From JAJCYL01 sp965206015 (GTDB lineage Bacteria > Bacteroidota > Bacteroidia > Cytophagales > Cyclobacteriaceae): a stretch of DNA of 64,000 bases. Where the stretch lies: contig CBDBIW010000015.1 of NCBI GenBank assembly GCA_965206015.1, forward strand, positions 868,001-932,000, given 5' to 3'. The notes beneath the pieces were generated by a model, which saw nothing but the letters and a program-made list of their open reading frames with translations, did not search any database and was not told the DNA's origin. Numbering within the stretch: position 1 is the stretch's first letter; each line of letters begins with the position of its first letter. Shown here piece after piece: positions 1 to 8,685 of this stretch. The position numbers and the translations under genes are program-made.

Positions 1-2
1 GC

Positions 3-971
3 AATGTCCGTGACCTTTTTGGTTCCGCATATGCTCCAGATGGATTTAACTACATGGGAAGGGGACAAAACACATGTAGAAATAGGTTTTCCGTAATGCA
101 ACAGAATAGAATACTGGCATCTCTGATGATGGATCGATATTATTTGGTAGATTGTTCATCTACACAACCTGACATTACATGTACAACCACAATAGAATCA
201 TTTCCATACGAAGAAAGTTTTGAAGATTACACCGGAGGCACAGACTGGAAGCAAAACATTGACGATCAATTTGGATGGAATTGGGGTGCTAATACTAGGT
301 CAGAGGAAACTGGCCCTGGTCAGGCTGTGGAGGGTAACTACTTTATATTTACCGAAGCCTCTGATTTTCAAAACGTAACAGGCATCATCACTAGTCCCTG
401 TTTTAATTTTCAGAATCAAAGCGAAGCTGCAGTGAGTTTCTCCTATCACATGTATGGAGTAGATATTGGAAAACTCGAATTACAGATAAGTCAAAACCAG
501 AGTGGTACATGGACTACTTTATGGGATCAGGTAGGAAATAAAGGGAATCAGTGGAATGATGCCGTGGTGAATTTAAATGAATTTGTGGGCAGTACTATTC
601 AGCTTAGATTCGTAGCCCGAACGGCTGGAGGGTCCAAAGGGGATATGGCTGTAGATAAATTTGCCGTTGTTTCACAGGAGGCCGTTGTATCAAGTATTGA
701 AGATGAACGGGTAGATGAAAGCCTACTGATGTTATATCCTAACCCTGCGGTAGAAACGTTGACTATTCGATACAGGAATACTGACCTGACCCAGCCAATA
801 CTGTTAATAACAAGTATTGACGGGCGAGTTATGCACAAAGAATCGATTGTGAATCTTGACTTCTCGGCTGAATATCATTTAGACGTAAGTCAATGGAGTG
901 TTGGAACCTATTTTGTACGTTTTATTGGTCAGTCAAAAGAACGGGCAGCTACTTTTATTTTGAAACCGTAG
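3..971 (+). CDS. Secreted zinc-metalloprotease-like protein, C-terminal part, with T9SS sorting tail (5' end outside window)
   Basis: The reading frame is open to the left edge, so the ATG at 54 is probably internal and the gene starts upstream of the window. The first ~45 residues (NYMGRGQNTCRNRFSVMQQ and around) resemble the end of a secreted M12/M43-type metalloprotease domain, where a Cys- and Arg-containing segment follows the zinc site; the zinc motif itself would lie outside. Next comes a ~160-residue MAM-like beta-sandwich (ESFEDYTGG...; paired Cys; VDKFAVVS). The last ~80 residues are a type IX secretion type-A sorting domain: LYPNPAVETLTIRY, a GTYFVRF strand and a terminal FILKP. 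The product is therefore inferred to be exported through the outer membrane and either anchored or released. The protease assignment is weaker than the sorting-tail assignment. Confidence 0.75.
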   Translation, partial: NVRDLFGSAYAPDGFNYMGRGQNTCRNRFSVMQQNRILASLMMDRYYLVDCSSTQPDITCTTTIESFPYEESFEDYTGGTDWKQNIDDQFGWNWGANTRSEETGPGQAVEGNYFIFTEASDFQNVTGIITSPCFNFQNQSEAAVSFSYHMYGVDIGKLELQISQNQSGTWTTLWDQVGNKGNQWNDAVVNLNEFVGSTIQLRFVARTAGGSKGDMAVDKFAVVSQEAVVSSIEDERVDESLLMLYPNPAVETLTIRYRNTDLTQPILLITSIDGRVMHKESIVNLDFSAEYHLDVSQWSVGTYFVRFIGQSKERAATFILKP

Positions 972-1077
972 TGAAGGCTCTCCTTGCAGAATTTTAGCTG
1001 CATCATAAACTCTTTAGTTCGATGAACTTCAGTCTATCAGGTTATTTAAACAAGTCAAAATTATAAATTATAGGATC

Positions 1078-2226
1078 GTGATAAGGTTTGTATCCTCAAA
1101 ATCAACGACTCTCTTGTCGATCTCTATAGCCATTCTTTCATTTTACGCTGTGAGTTATCTCAATGGCAGGCAAGGCAACCAGTCAATGCCAGACGCAGAG
1201 AATTTAATAAATCAAAATTCCATAAACGATTGTCCTTATATCTTTCACGAGGAAGGTCGGATAATTATCAGGTGGATAGAATCTGGAAACATAGTAGAAA
1301 AAATATGCTATAACGATGATTTCAAGAATTTACAGATAAACACATGTGAAGTTTTCGAAGCAGAATACATCAGCACAAACTTGTCGTTAGTCCCAAATAA
1401 CCAGCAGCATTTCTTAGGTGCATCCAAAATTGTAGCACTCAGCGACATTCATGGGCAATTCGATTTATTTATAAAGTTATTGCAGGCTCATAAAATCATA
1501 GATCAACAAAAAAACTGGAGTTTTGAAGATGGTCATTTTGTCATCACAGGAGATGTCTTTGATAGGGGTGATAAAGTAACAGAAACGTTGTGGTTCTTGT
1601 ACAAACTAGAACAACAAGCTGCCAGGGCAGGTGGGAAGTTACACTTACTTCTGGGGAATCACGAAGTAATGGTACTCAATGGAAGTATCAAATATGTGAA
1701 TGATAAATACATACAAGTTGCTGAAAAAATGGGAATGGCCCATAAAGAATTATTTGGACCAACTACCCTGTTGGGTCAATGGCTCAGAACCAAACCTATA
1801 GCAGTTTCAGTTAATAATATAGCTTTTACCCATGGAGGTTTCTCCCCGGAGTTTGTTGCTAAAGGCTATAATATCCTAACCACTAATCAGCTATTCCATG
1901 ATGGAATTATTGATCATTTGAAAGATAGCATTGCAATGGATTCTTCGTTATATTTCTTAAGTAAGAGCGACGGTCCTATCTGGTATAGAGGTTATTTTAG
2001 GGATGAAAATTTTACTAAAAAGTACGCTCAGAATATCCTTAATAAAATGGAGGTGAAGCATATAGTGGTTGGTCATACTTCTATGGAAGAAGTGATGTCA
2101 CATTTTGACGGGCTCATTTTTAGTGTGGATTCAAGCATCAAAAATGGAGAATCTGGAGAAATTCTAATTTGGGAAAACAATCGCTTTTTCAGAGGGACTA
2201 TATTGGGTAAAAGGATGGAGTTATAA
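1078..2226 (+). CDS. Calcineurin-like metallophosphoesterase, membrane-anchored
   Basis: A 382-residue protein with the canonical metallophosphoesterase motifs: SDIHG (about 122-126), GDVFDRGD (158-165), GNHE (193-196) and a late VVGHTS. These are the dinuclear metal ligands of the PPP/calcineurin-like family. The most similar known layout is the Shewanella-type Ser/Thr phosphatase-like group (GDVFDRG plus LLGNHE). Residues 10-28 form one hydrophobic segment, which fits an N-terminal membrane anchor or uncleaved signal and a periplasmic catalytic domain. The start is GTG at 1078; no ATG lies nearby upstream in frame. It has no operon partner: the gene before it ends 107 bp upstream and the region after it is rRNA/IS debris. 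Substrate unknown. Confidence 0.85.
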   Translation: MIRFVSSKSTTLLSISIAILSFYAVSYLNGRQGNQSMPDAENLINQNSINDCPYIFHEEGRIIIRWIESGNIVEKICYNDDFKNLQINTCEVFEAEYISTNLSLVPNNQQHFLGASKIVALSDIHGQFDLFIKLLQAHKIIDQQKNWSFEDGHFVITGDVFDRGDKVTETLWFLYKLEQQAARAGGKLHLLLGNHEVMVLNGSIKYVNDKYIQVAEKMGMAHKELFGPTTLLGQWLRTKPIAVSVNNIAFTHGGFSPEFVAKGYNILTTNQLFHDGIIDHLKDSIAMDSSLYFLSKSDGPIWYRGYFRDENFTKKYAQNILNKMEVKHIVVGHTSMEEVMSHFDGLIFSVDSSIKNGESGEILIWENNRFFRGTILGKRMEL

Positions 2227-2314
2227 CATGATTATCTCAGTAGACAAAAAGTAGAGTGGGTTGGGTTATAGGAATAAGGTGCGCTCTTGTCATCTTTCTG
2301 TCAAAGGCAGGGAC

Positions 2315-2343
2315 AAAAAAAGCCCCACCGTATCGATGAGGCT
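2315..2343 (-). terminator. Rho-independent terminator downstream of the 5S remnant
   Basis: Read on the minus strand: AGCCTCATCG, loop ATA, CGGTGGGGCT, then seven Ts. The stem is 10 bp with G-U pairs. It lies about 45 bp past the 3' end of the 5S-like sequence and in the same direction, the normal place for the end of an rRNA operon. Confidence 0.75.
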
Positions 2344-2390
2344 TATAGTTATTCCTGGCCGATCGAGGCTTTGACGAATAAATAAAGATT

Positions 2391-2502
<112 letters not shown>

Positions 2503-2577
2503 AGCGGATAGATTTTCTTCATTTCCAAGCTGCTTTTTGTGGTTGTTTAAAGGACCGTGTTCCAGGCACTTGATGTT

Positions 2578-3106
2578 TCACTTTCGATTGACTTTATAGC
2601 CCATATGCCTGAGGTGACGGGTCATGCGCCTCACCCCATAGAAGGGCTTATCAAAGAACTCCCTGTCCATGATCTTCATCAAGTGCATGTCACCCCGGGC
2701 TTGTAATAAAGGTCTGAGCGGTGAATGCTAAACAAACGGCACTGACCCCTCACACTCAAATCATGTTTCTGAGAATCTGTCATCTTTCTACGAGTGTGGA
2801 TACTCAATCCTCCTCTATACTTTTTTTCAAGAAATCCTTTTCAATTTCCAGCTTACCGATCTTCTTATAGCGTTGATCTTATAGCGTTGATCCATTTCGG
2901 TCTTCAGGCGTTTGTTCTCATCTCCGTCATGGTCACCAAAGGCCTCTTGGGCTCCTGCCAGAAACTGACGCTTCCACGATACTGATCTGAGTAGGGTGTA
3001 CCTTGTAGTGCGCTGCTATTTGCCGGGTGGTTTCACGTTCTCTCAAAACTTCAATGGTAACTTTTGCCTGGAAAGAGGAGCTGAATTTTCTTCGACTTGT
3101 TTTCAT
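2578..3106 (-). pseudogene. IS3-family insertion sequence remnant (orfA plus N-terminal orfB)
   Basis: On the minus strand an orfA-like start at 3106 (MKTSRRKFSSSFQAKVTIEV, then RQIAAHYKVHPTQIS) is the helix-turn-helix transposase of IS3-type elements, broken soon afterwards by frame changes. Further on, 2681-2578 reads MKIMDREFFDKPFYGVRRMT, then RHLRHMGYKVNRK and stop, the N-terminal DNA-binding part of an OrfB integrase. No DDE catalytic core is left. A sequence near 3143-3165 (TGTCCTGTTTTAGGGGGACA) may be the outer end of the element. The remnant separates the 5S fragment from the FG-GAP gene. Confidence 0.7.
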
Positions 3107-3230
3107 GTTTCAGGTAATTAAAGTTAAGTAATATCATAGCTTAACTACCTGTCCTGTTTTAGGGGGACATTATAATCCATTATTGTTACAAACTAAAAAC
3201 TTTCGGATCAGTCTGACTAAGGGGCTAGAA

Positions 3231-4763
3231 TTACTTCGCAAGGTTCTCCATGAAAAGCAGATCGACGTTTTCTGACCGCCACTTGTCAAGAAGAGGCTTT
3301 TGGTTTTTGCCCGGGGAGAGAATAAAGGAACCGAGGAGTAAGTCAATATCTCCATCCTGATCTACATCCCCTTTATCCATTACTAACCAACGACCAGCAG
3401 GAGGTCCATCCATTGTGAAGGACCTGAACACATATTCGTTTGAGTTTTGATTCTCCAGATACACAAAGTTTTCATCTGGTGCCGTTACAAAATCCGGAAA
3501 AAATGACATCACTGCAAAATCAAAATCGCCATCCAAATCATAATCCTCAACTAAAACACGAGTTGCTCCATAAATCGGATAAAACCACTTTTCTTCAAAA
3601 CTGTTGTTGCCATCATTGAGATAAAGTCTTACGCCATGGTACGGTTTTGAAAAGATAGAATAGTCAGCATTGTCACCATTAACCAGAACAATGTCCCAGT
3701 CTCCATCAGCATCGTAATCTAATGTTTCATACCAACTCAATCCATATTCGGGCCCCAGTTGAATTATTTGAGTCGGACTAAACTGCAAATCGCCTTTTTG
3801 ATAAAGAATGTAAATTCCTTCATTTCCCTGGGAAGCCAGGGTCACAATGTCTTTCCTTCCGTCTTCATCCATATCGCGAATTTCAACTTTGACTGTACCC
3901 GGAACAGCTAATAAAGTGCGCTTTTCATAGCCTGACTCCAGGTGTACCAGCAAGGACAGTTCACCTGTTAGATTACCAAACTCACATATAATTATTTCGT
4001 CAATTCCATCACTATTCAAATCAGCAATTTCGGTATAAACGGGCCTGTGAAGTTCTTTCACTAAAGTGTCTGTTATCCCTAAATGTTTTTTATATGTCAG
4101 GCCTAAAGGCTTTTCACTTGGATTCATAAAACCGATTTCAGTGAAAAACATTTCATCTCCTTTTTTATGGTAGGAAACAAGTGGTGAGCTAAAGCTCAAG
4201 ACAGAATCTTTCACTGACTGTGGCCACCCATAACCTGCTCCATAGGCATCTCCAATAATGAATTGACTGGTTTCTTTTTTGAATTGGATGTTGGTTACTC
4301 TAGCACTTGCGATTTTGTCAAGCGAAATACCTTTTGATTGGAATTGAACCAACTCAGAATTTCTGCTGATTCTGTTAACATCAGTTGCTATTGAATCAGG
4401 AGCTAATGAAATAAGGTATTCATAAATTTGGTGCCAAGACACTGTGTCAATGATTGATTTGTTAGGGTAAGTATTACTCATTCTGATAAATAAGTTCTCT
4501 TCCATCGAATTCTTCGCCAATGGGTTGTATTTATCGTACTTATATCCCAGTCGAGCCCCCATTTCAGGTAATACCTTCTCTTTCCAAATAGATTTTGTGA
4601 TATTTTTCGGGTCAGGAGCCAAATGGCAAGATCCACAATATGCCTGGTATTTCAGTTCAACTGATAGTTCCTTATTTGGGAGTTCGCCGCACATTGAAAA
4701 TGTTAATACTATTAAGCCTATCCCTAAAATCTCTTTATGTATTTCAATCATTCCCCTAATCAT
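3231..4763 (-). CDS. FG-GAP/VCBS repeat lipoprotein with CxxCH haem-binding motif
   Basis: 510 residues. The N-terminus has a hydrophobic stretch ending at Cys25 (LTFSMC), a lipoprotein signal. Residues 43-47 are CGSCH, a c-type haem attachment motif, followed by LAPDP and KNITKSIWKEKVLPEMGAR, similar to the cytochrome-like region found before FG-GAP propellers in Bacteroidota. The rest carries repeated calcium-loop motifs (DLNSDGIDE, DMDEDGRKD, DYDADGDWD, DYDLDGDFD, DVDQDGDID), i.e. a beta-propeller. It is inferred to sit on the cell surface or periplasmic face. It lies downstream of the truncated sulfatase at the end of the SusCD locus, so a role in binding or oxidising a glycan is plausible but not shown. 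An alternative start is the Met at residue 5. Confidence 0.8.
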   Translation of the reverse strand: MIRGMIEIHKEILGIGLIVLTFSMCGELPNKELSVELKYQAYCGSCHLAPDPKNITKSIWKEKVLPEMGARLGYKYDKYNPLAKNSMEENLFIRMSNTYPNKSIIDTVSWHQIYEYLISLAPDSIATDVNRISRNSELVQFQSKGISLDKIASARVTNIQFKKETSQFIIGDAYGAGYGWPQSVKDSVLSFSSPLVSYHKKGDEMFFTEIGFMNPSEKPLGLTYKKHLGITDTLVKELHRPVYTEIADLNSDGIDEIIICEFGNLTGELSLLVHLESGYEKRTLLAVPGTVKVEIRDMDEDGRKDIVTLASQGNEGIYILYQKGDLQFSPTQIIQLGPEYGLSWYETLDYDADGDWDIVLVNGDNADYSIFSKPYHGVRLYLNDGNNSFEEKWFYPIYGATRVLVEDYDLDGDFDFAVMSFFPDFVTAPDENFVYLENQNSNEYVFRSFTMDGPPAGRWLVMDKGDVDQDGDIDLLLGSFILSPGKNQKPLLDKWRSENVDLLFMENLAK

Positions 4764-4794
4764 GGTAAATCAGACTGGATCAATTCAATCATCT

Positions 4795-5142
4795 TTACAT
4801 CCAGGCTGGCAACATCCAAGTTATTATGAATATGAGTGCCCATGATGTGCCCGTTCTAAGATGACATCTCCCCGTAAGGAGGCTGGCTCTAGTGGGAGCA
4901 CAAACCGGGCTTACATAAAATCGATTAAATTGAGTGCTTTCTTTTGCTAACCGATCAAGGTTTGGGGTTTCAATTAATGCATTCCCATGAAAACTAAGAT
5001 CACCCCAGCCCGGGTCATCAGTCATGATTAAAAGAATATTGGGTTTATAAGGGCTAACCGGCTCCTCCTCAACGCAAGAATAAAGGGTGAAATACGCAAA
5101 AAGGCACAACCATTTCAATGAGTTTTTCATAAAAACATTCAT
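4795..5142 (-). pseudogene. Sulfatase, truncated to its N-terminal ~100 residues
   Basis: Signal-like N-terminus with LYSC lipobox, then PNILLIMTDDPGWGDLSF (the first metal-binding Asp pair), TPNLDRLA and VCAPTRASLLTGR. The last contains the CxPxR formylglycine motif of type I sulfatases (C-A-P-T-R), so the catalytic nucleophile is present. After LRTGTSW the family sequence stops and a short unrelated tail follows; the complete family is about 450-550 residues. Roughly 350 residues, including the other metal ligands, are missing, so the product should be inactive. It lies 27 bp downstream of the CRTAC1-like gene and about 30 bp before the FG-GAP/haem lipoprotein, in the same direction, apparently as a deleted member of the locus. 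Confidence 0.8.
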
Positions 5143-5169
5143 TCTTAAATAATGAGATAGAAGTAACCC

Positions 5170-8100
5170 TTATCTATCGTTAGCAGACACAATTTGACCA
5201 GACCCAATCTGACGTTTGTTGACTATAATCCCCTTCAAAGAATCCTGATTGTTAGCAGCCAGAATAACTGTGCCTTGAATTGTTCTGATTCTGGCCAAAT
5301 CTTTGGTGTCATATCTGAGATACAAACCACTCTCGGACATTGGTATTACAGTAAAATTCCCCTTACCATCTCCTTCCAAAAAATGTCCATAACTCGCATC
5401 ATTTCGTGTAGTCTCTACTTCTGCTCCGTACAAGTTGCCAGCAACAACCATATCCATATTCCCATCACCATTAAAATCCTCAGCAACTATTCCATTGATT
5501 GAAGAAATTTGGGCAGTGTTATGCAACTTCCTTAATTCAAAGCCCTCATCGCCTTTATTTTCGATAAAGCTACTTGCAAATGTCCGTGCCTGATAATGTA
5601 AAGCTGATTCCAGGCCCTTTGTTGAATAAACTTCTTCAAGTGAGGCTTCTGCAAATGAGTTGTAGTCCTTGAATTTAAAGCTGATAGCAGGGATTTGTTC
5701 TGACGAACATTGACGACCTCTTAACGGATACTGTACTCCATCGTTGTAATATCCCAAAACGATGTCCATATTTCCGTTTTTGTCGTAGTCATTGGCATAG
5801 ACATCAAAAGATTCATTTTCGTTAGCCTGATATTTATAATTTAGTCCAAGATTCCCCGCCACCAGATCCTTGTCTCCATCATTGTCAAAATCTTCTGCAA
5901 GAAGTGAATACCACCAACCCGTAATCTGATCAAAACCCAATTCCTCTGTCACATTTTCAAAACCATACTTAGAATTCCTTAAAAATGTGATTGGCATCCA
6001 TTCACCTACAATTATCAAATCCAGACTTTGATCCCTGTCGAAATCCATCCAGACAGCGTCAGTAACCATGCCTGCTTTTATCAAGTCAGGTGCAACCTCT
6101 TCTGTCACATCCGTAAATTTTACAGTAGCTCCTTCTGAATCGTTTCTTAGCAAAAAGCTTTTGGCAGGAAGAGGATAGGACTTGGGAACTAATCTGCCTC
6201 CCACAAAAAGATCCTCATCCCCGTCATTGTCGTAATCGGCAGATTTAACCCGTGATCCGCTACCAGTTAATATTGGCAAGGCATTCTGACTCTTATTAAA
6301 CTGGCCATTACCGTCATTAATATAGAGTCGATCCTGCAGTTGGTCAGAACCTTCTTCAGTTTCGTTTCCACCACTAGATATGTACAGATCGAGGTCACCA
6401 TCTTTATCAACATCAAAAAATAATGCTCCCATATCCTCTTTTTCAATATCATCCATCCCGGGATAGGAGTCAGAACGTTTAAATGAGCCATTTTTTTGCT
6501 GGATGTACAATACTCCAACACTTCCATGCGCCCCTCCTACAAAAAAGTCATCTAACTTGTCATTATTAACATCTCCAACCGCCAGTCCAGGACCATTCTT
6601 GGAATACATATGCGGTAACAAAGCTTCGTATCGGAAATCGTTGTAGGGATTTTCAATGTGTAGGTAATCAATACCTGAATTTTTGAGATCAGCGAACAAT
6701 GTTTTTCTCATCTCCTGTTTTAATTGAGCAGGCATCACCGCATCGCTATAATCGACGAAAAGAAGTTGATTGACTCCTATGTTTTCAATAGTCTGAGTCT
6801 TGCCATCAAACCATTTTACAGTTAATCGACTTATTTGTGGTTCATCACCCAAGCCAAAATGAACTATCGGTTCCATAGATGACTGAAATCCCCTGGTTAA
6901 GTAATGCTCAGTATACTGATATCCTGAAGCGGTGATCAATTCTAATTGAGTTCCAATCCCGTCAGGATTGTTACCACTTCCTTTCAACTTAATTCTCAGA
7001 TAATTACCCCCTTCATTCTCATTGGTTAAATTCTGATGTATCACCGATTGATCGTCAATGTTATTCACAACTATATCCAGGTCTCCATCATTATCCAAAT
7101 CTGCAAAAGCTGCACCATTGGAGTATCCTTCAAAATCAAGCCCCCATGAAGAGGAAACATTTTCAAAATCGAGACCACCATTATTTTTGAAAGCGTAATT
7201 TGGAATGCGTTCTGAAGGGATGTTCCTGCTTAATTCCAAATAGTCAAAAGTTGCTCTTTTTTTTGCGCCTGCCTTATCAATTTCTTTAAAATAGTCTTTG
7301 TTATTAATGTCTTTTCTGGTTCCATTAGTAATATAGATATCCTTCCACCCATCGTTATCCAAATCAACAATTAGTCCAGCCCAACTCCAATCGGTTGACG
7401 ACAAACCAGACAGACGAGATATATCACTAAAGTGAGGCAGTCCATCTCCGGCTATTCCATTATTGAGTTGCAGGGTATTTTGCATATACTGATAATGAAG
7501 CCCTAAGGACACCATTTCATAGAATCCGGCCGGATTCATACTGGCCATATTGGCTTTATTTCTTCTATTGTCTTCTGGTGTCATATCCATTTGAAGGATA
7601 TCCATTAATCCATCATTGTTAAAATCGGCTACATCCGTACCCATACCAAAAAAAGAAGTGTGTTGGGTCGTTTCTTTTATTTTCTCACTAAAAGTTCCAT
7701 CACCATTGTTGAAGTAAAGAAAATCAGGTGTCGCAAAATCATTAGATACATAAATATCATCCCACCCATTTTTGTCAAAATCACCAATTGTAGCACTTAG
7801 TGCTAATCCAAAATTCTGTATGCCAGATTGTGCACTGACATCTTGGAAAGTACCATCTCCCCGGTTACGATATAGTCTGTCTGAATTTTCAGGGTCTTTC
7901 TTCCTCATTCTTGAGGAATATCCCGTATTGGGCATTTTAAAACTGGTCTGGGGATAGTTAGCTACATAGAGGTCAAGATCGCCGTCTCTGTCATAATCAA
8001 AAAAGCTTCCCTGGGTAGTTCTTCCTTCATCAGCAATTCCTAAGTCTTCGGCCATTTCAGTAAACCTGGGAATACCATCTTCCGTCTTCCCCTGACTGAC

Positions 8101-8550
8101 AAACATTAAATTTTTACTAGTTGTGAATTTGCCTGATACACTTACGTGGATATCTAACCAACCGTCAGCATTGATGTCTACCATCGACACACCGGTCATC
8201 CAACGGTTATCTCCTGCCGTACCTGAAGCAATAGTGATATCCTCAAATTTCAAATCACCCTTGTTAAGGTATAGCTTGTTTTCTACGACGTTTCCGGTGA
8301 AATATATGTCCTGCAAGTTGTCATTATTAAGATCCCCAATGGCTACGCCTCCTCCCATATAGATGTAGGGATAGGTGAAATAATTAACTAAGGAGTCTTC
8401 AATCAAGTTGTTAATGAAATTGACACCTGTTCGATCTGGGGTGAGTAAAGCGAATAGCCTTTCCCCATTCATTTGAGTCGAAGTCTTATCCGGATCACTA
8501 CATGAGTGTAATAAACAAATTGGCAGTAATAATTGTAAAAAGCGATTCAT
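5170..8550 (-). CDS. Large CRTAC1-type lipoprotein: two FG-GAP propellers flanking an ASPIC/UnbV domain
   Basis: 1126 residues with a lipoprotein signal (LLHSC, Cys17). The first half (about 50-520) carries calcium-loop repeats such as DINADGWLD, DYDRDGDLD, DFDKNGWDD, DLDNDGWKD and DLDNDGDLD. An ASPIC/UnbV region follows (about 530-600: FGLGDEPQISRLTVKWFDG, then NIGVNQLL). The second half repeats the propeller pattern (DVDKDGDLD, DYDNDGDED, DFDNDGDKD, DFNGDGNMD). This architecture is common next to SusC/SusD pairs in Bacteroidota. A 135-bp spacer with a strong hairpin separates it from susD. A surface glycan-binding or scaffold role is inferred from position; no catalytic residues are recognised. 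Confidence 0.85.
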   Translation of the reverse strand: MNRFLQLLLPICLLHSCSDPDKTSTQMNGERLFALLTPDRTGVNFINNLIEDSLVNYFTYPYIYMGGGVAIGDLNNDNLQDIYFTGNVVENKLYLNKGDLKFEDITIASGTAGDNRWMTGVSMVDINADGWLDIHVSVSGKFTTSKNLMFVSQGKTEDGIPRFTEMAEDLGIADEGRTTQGSFFDYDRDGDLDLYVANYPQTSFKMPNTGYSSRMRKKDPENSDRLYRNRGDGTFQDVSAQSGIQNFGLALSATIGDFDKNGWDDIYVSNDFATPDFLYFNNGDGTFSEKIKETTQHTSFFGMGTDVADFNNDGLMDILQMDMTPEDNRRNKANMASMNPAGFYEMVSLGLHYQYMQNTLQLNNGIAGDGLPHFSDISRLSGLSSTDWSWAGLIVDLDNDGWKDIYITNGTRKDINNKDYFKEIDKAGAKKRATFDYLELSRNIPSERIPNYAFKNNGGLDFENVSSSWGLDFEGYSNGAAFADLDNDGDLDIVVNNIDDQSVIHQNLTNENEGGNYLRIKLKGSGNNPDGIGTQLELITASGYQYTEHYLTRGFQSSMEPIVHFGLGDEPQISRLTVKWFDGKTQTIENIGVNQLLFVDYSDAVMPAQLKQEMRKTLFADLKNSGIDYLHIENPYNDFRYEALLPHMYSKNGPGLAVGDVNNDKLDDFFVGGAHGSVGVLYIQQKNGSFKRSDSYPGMDDIEKEDMGALFFDVDKDGDLDLYISSGGNETEEGSDQLQDRLYINDGNGQFNKSQNALPILTGSGSRVKSADYDNDGDEDLFVGGRLVPKSYPLPAKSFLLRNDSEGATVKFTDVTEEVAPDLIKAGMVTDAVWMDFDRDQSLDLIIVGEWMPITFLRNSKYGFENVTEELGFDQITGWWYSLLAEDFDNDGDKDLVAGNLGLNYKYQANENESFDVYANDYDKNGNMDIVLGYYNDGVQYPLRGRQCSSEQIPAISFKFKDYNSFAEASLEEVYSTKGLESALHYQARTFASSFIENKGDEGFELRKLHNTAQISSINGIVAEDFNGDGNMDMVVAGNLYGAEVETTRNDASYGHFLEGDGKGNFTVIPMSESGLYLRYDTKDLARIRTIQGTVILAANNQDSLKGIIVNKRQIGSGQIVSANDR

Positions 8551-8629
8551 AATTCTTCCCCTTCAATTAATTATCCTTGAATCGGATTCATTTCCTCAAA
8601 TTTCTTAAAATCCAACATTACATAAAACA

Positions 8630-8659
8630 AGAAAGGCAAGATGTTAATCTTGCCTTTCT
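8630..8659 (-). terminator. Hairpin between susD and the CRTAC1-like gene
   Basis: A perfect 13-bp inverted repeat (AGAAAGGCAAGAT / ATCTTGCCTTTCT, 4-nt loop) followed on the minus strand by TGTTTTATG. The T tract is weak, so it could be a partial terminator or an mRNA-stabilising 3' structure that keeps susCD expression above the downstream genes. Confidence 0.55.
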
Positions 8660-8685
8660 AATAGTATATACAACAAATATTGCTG

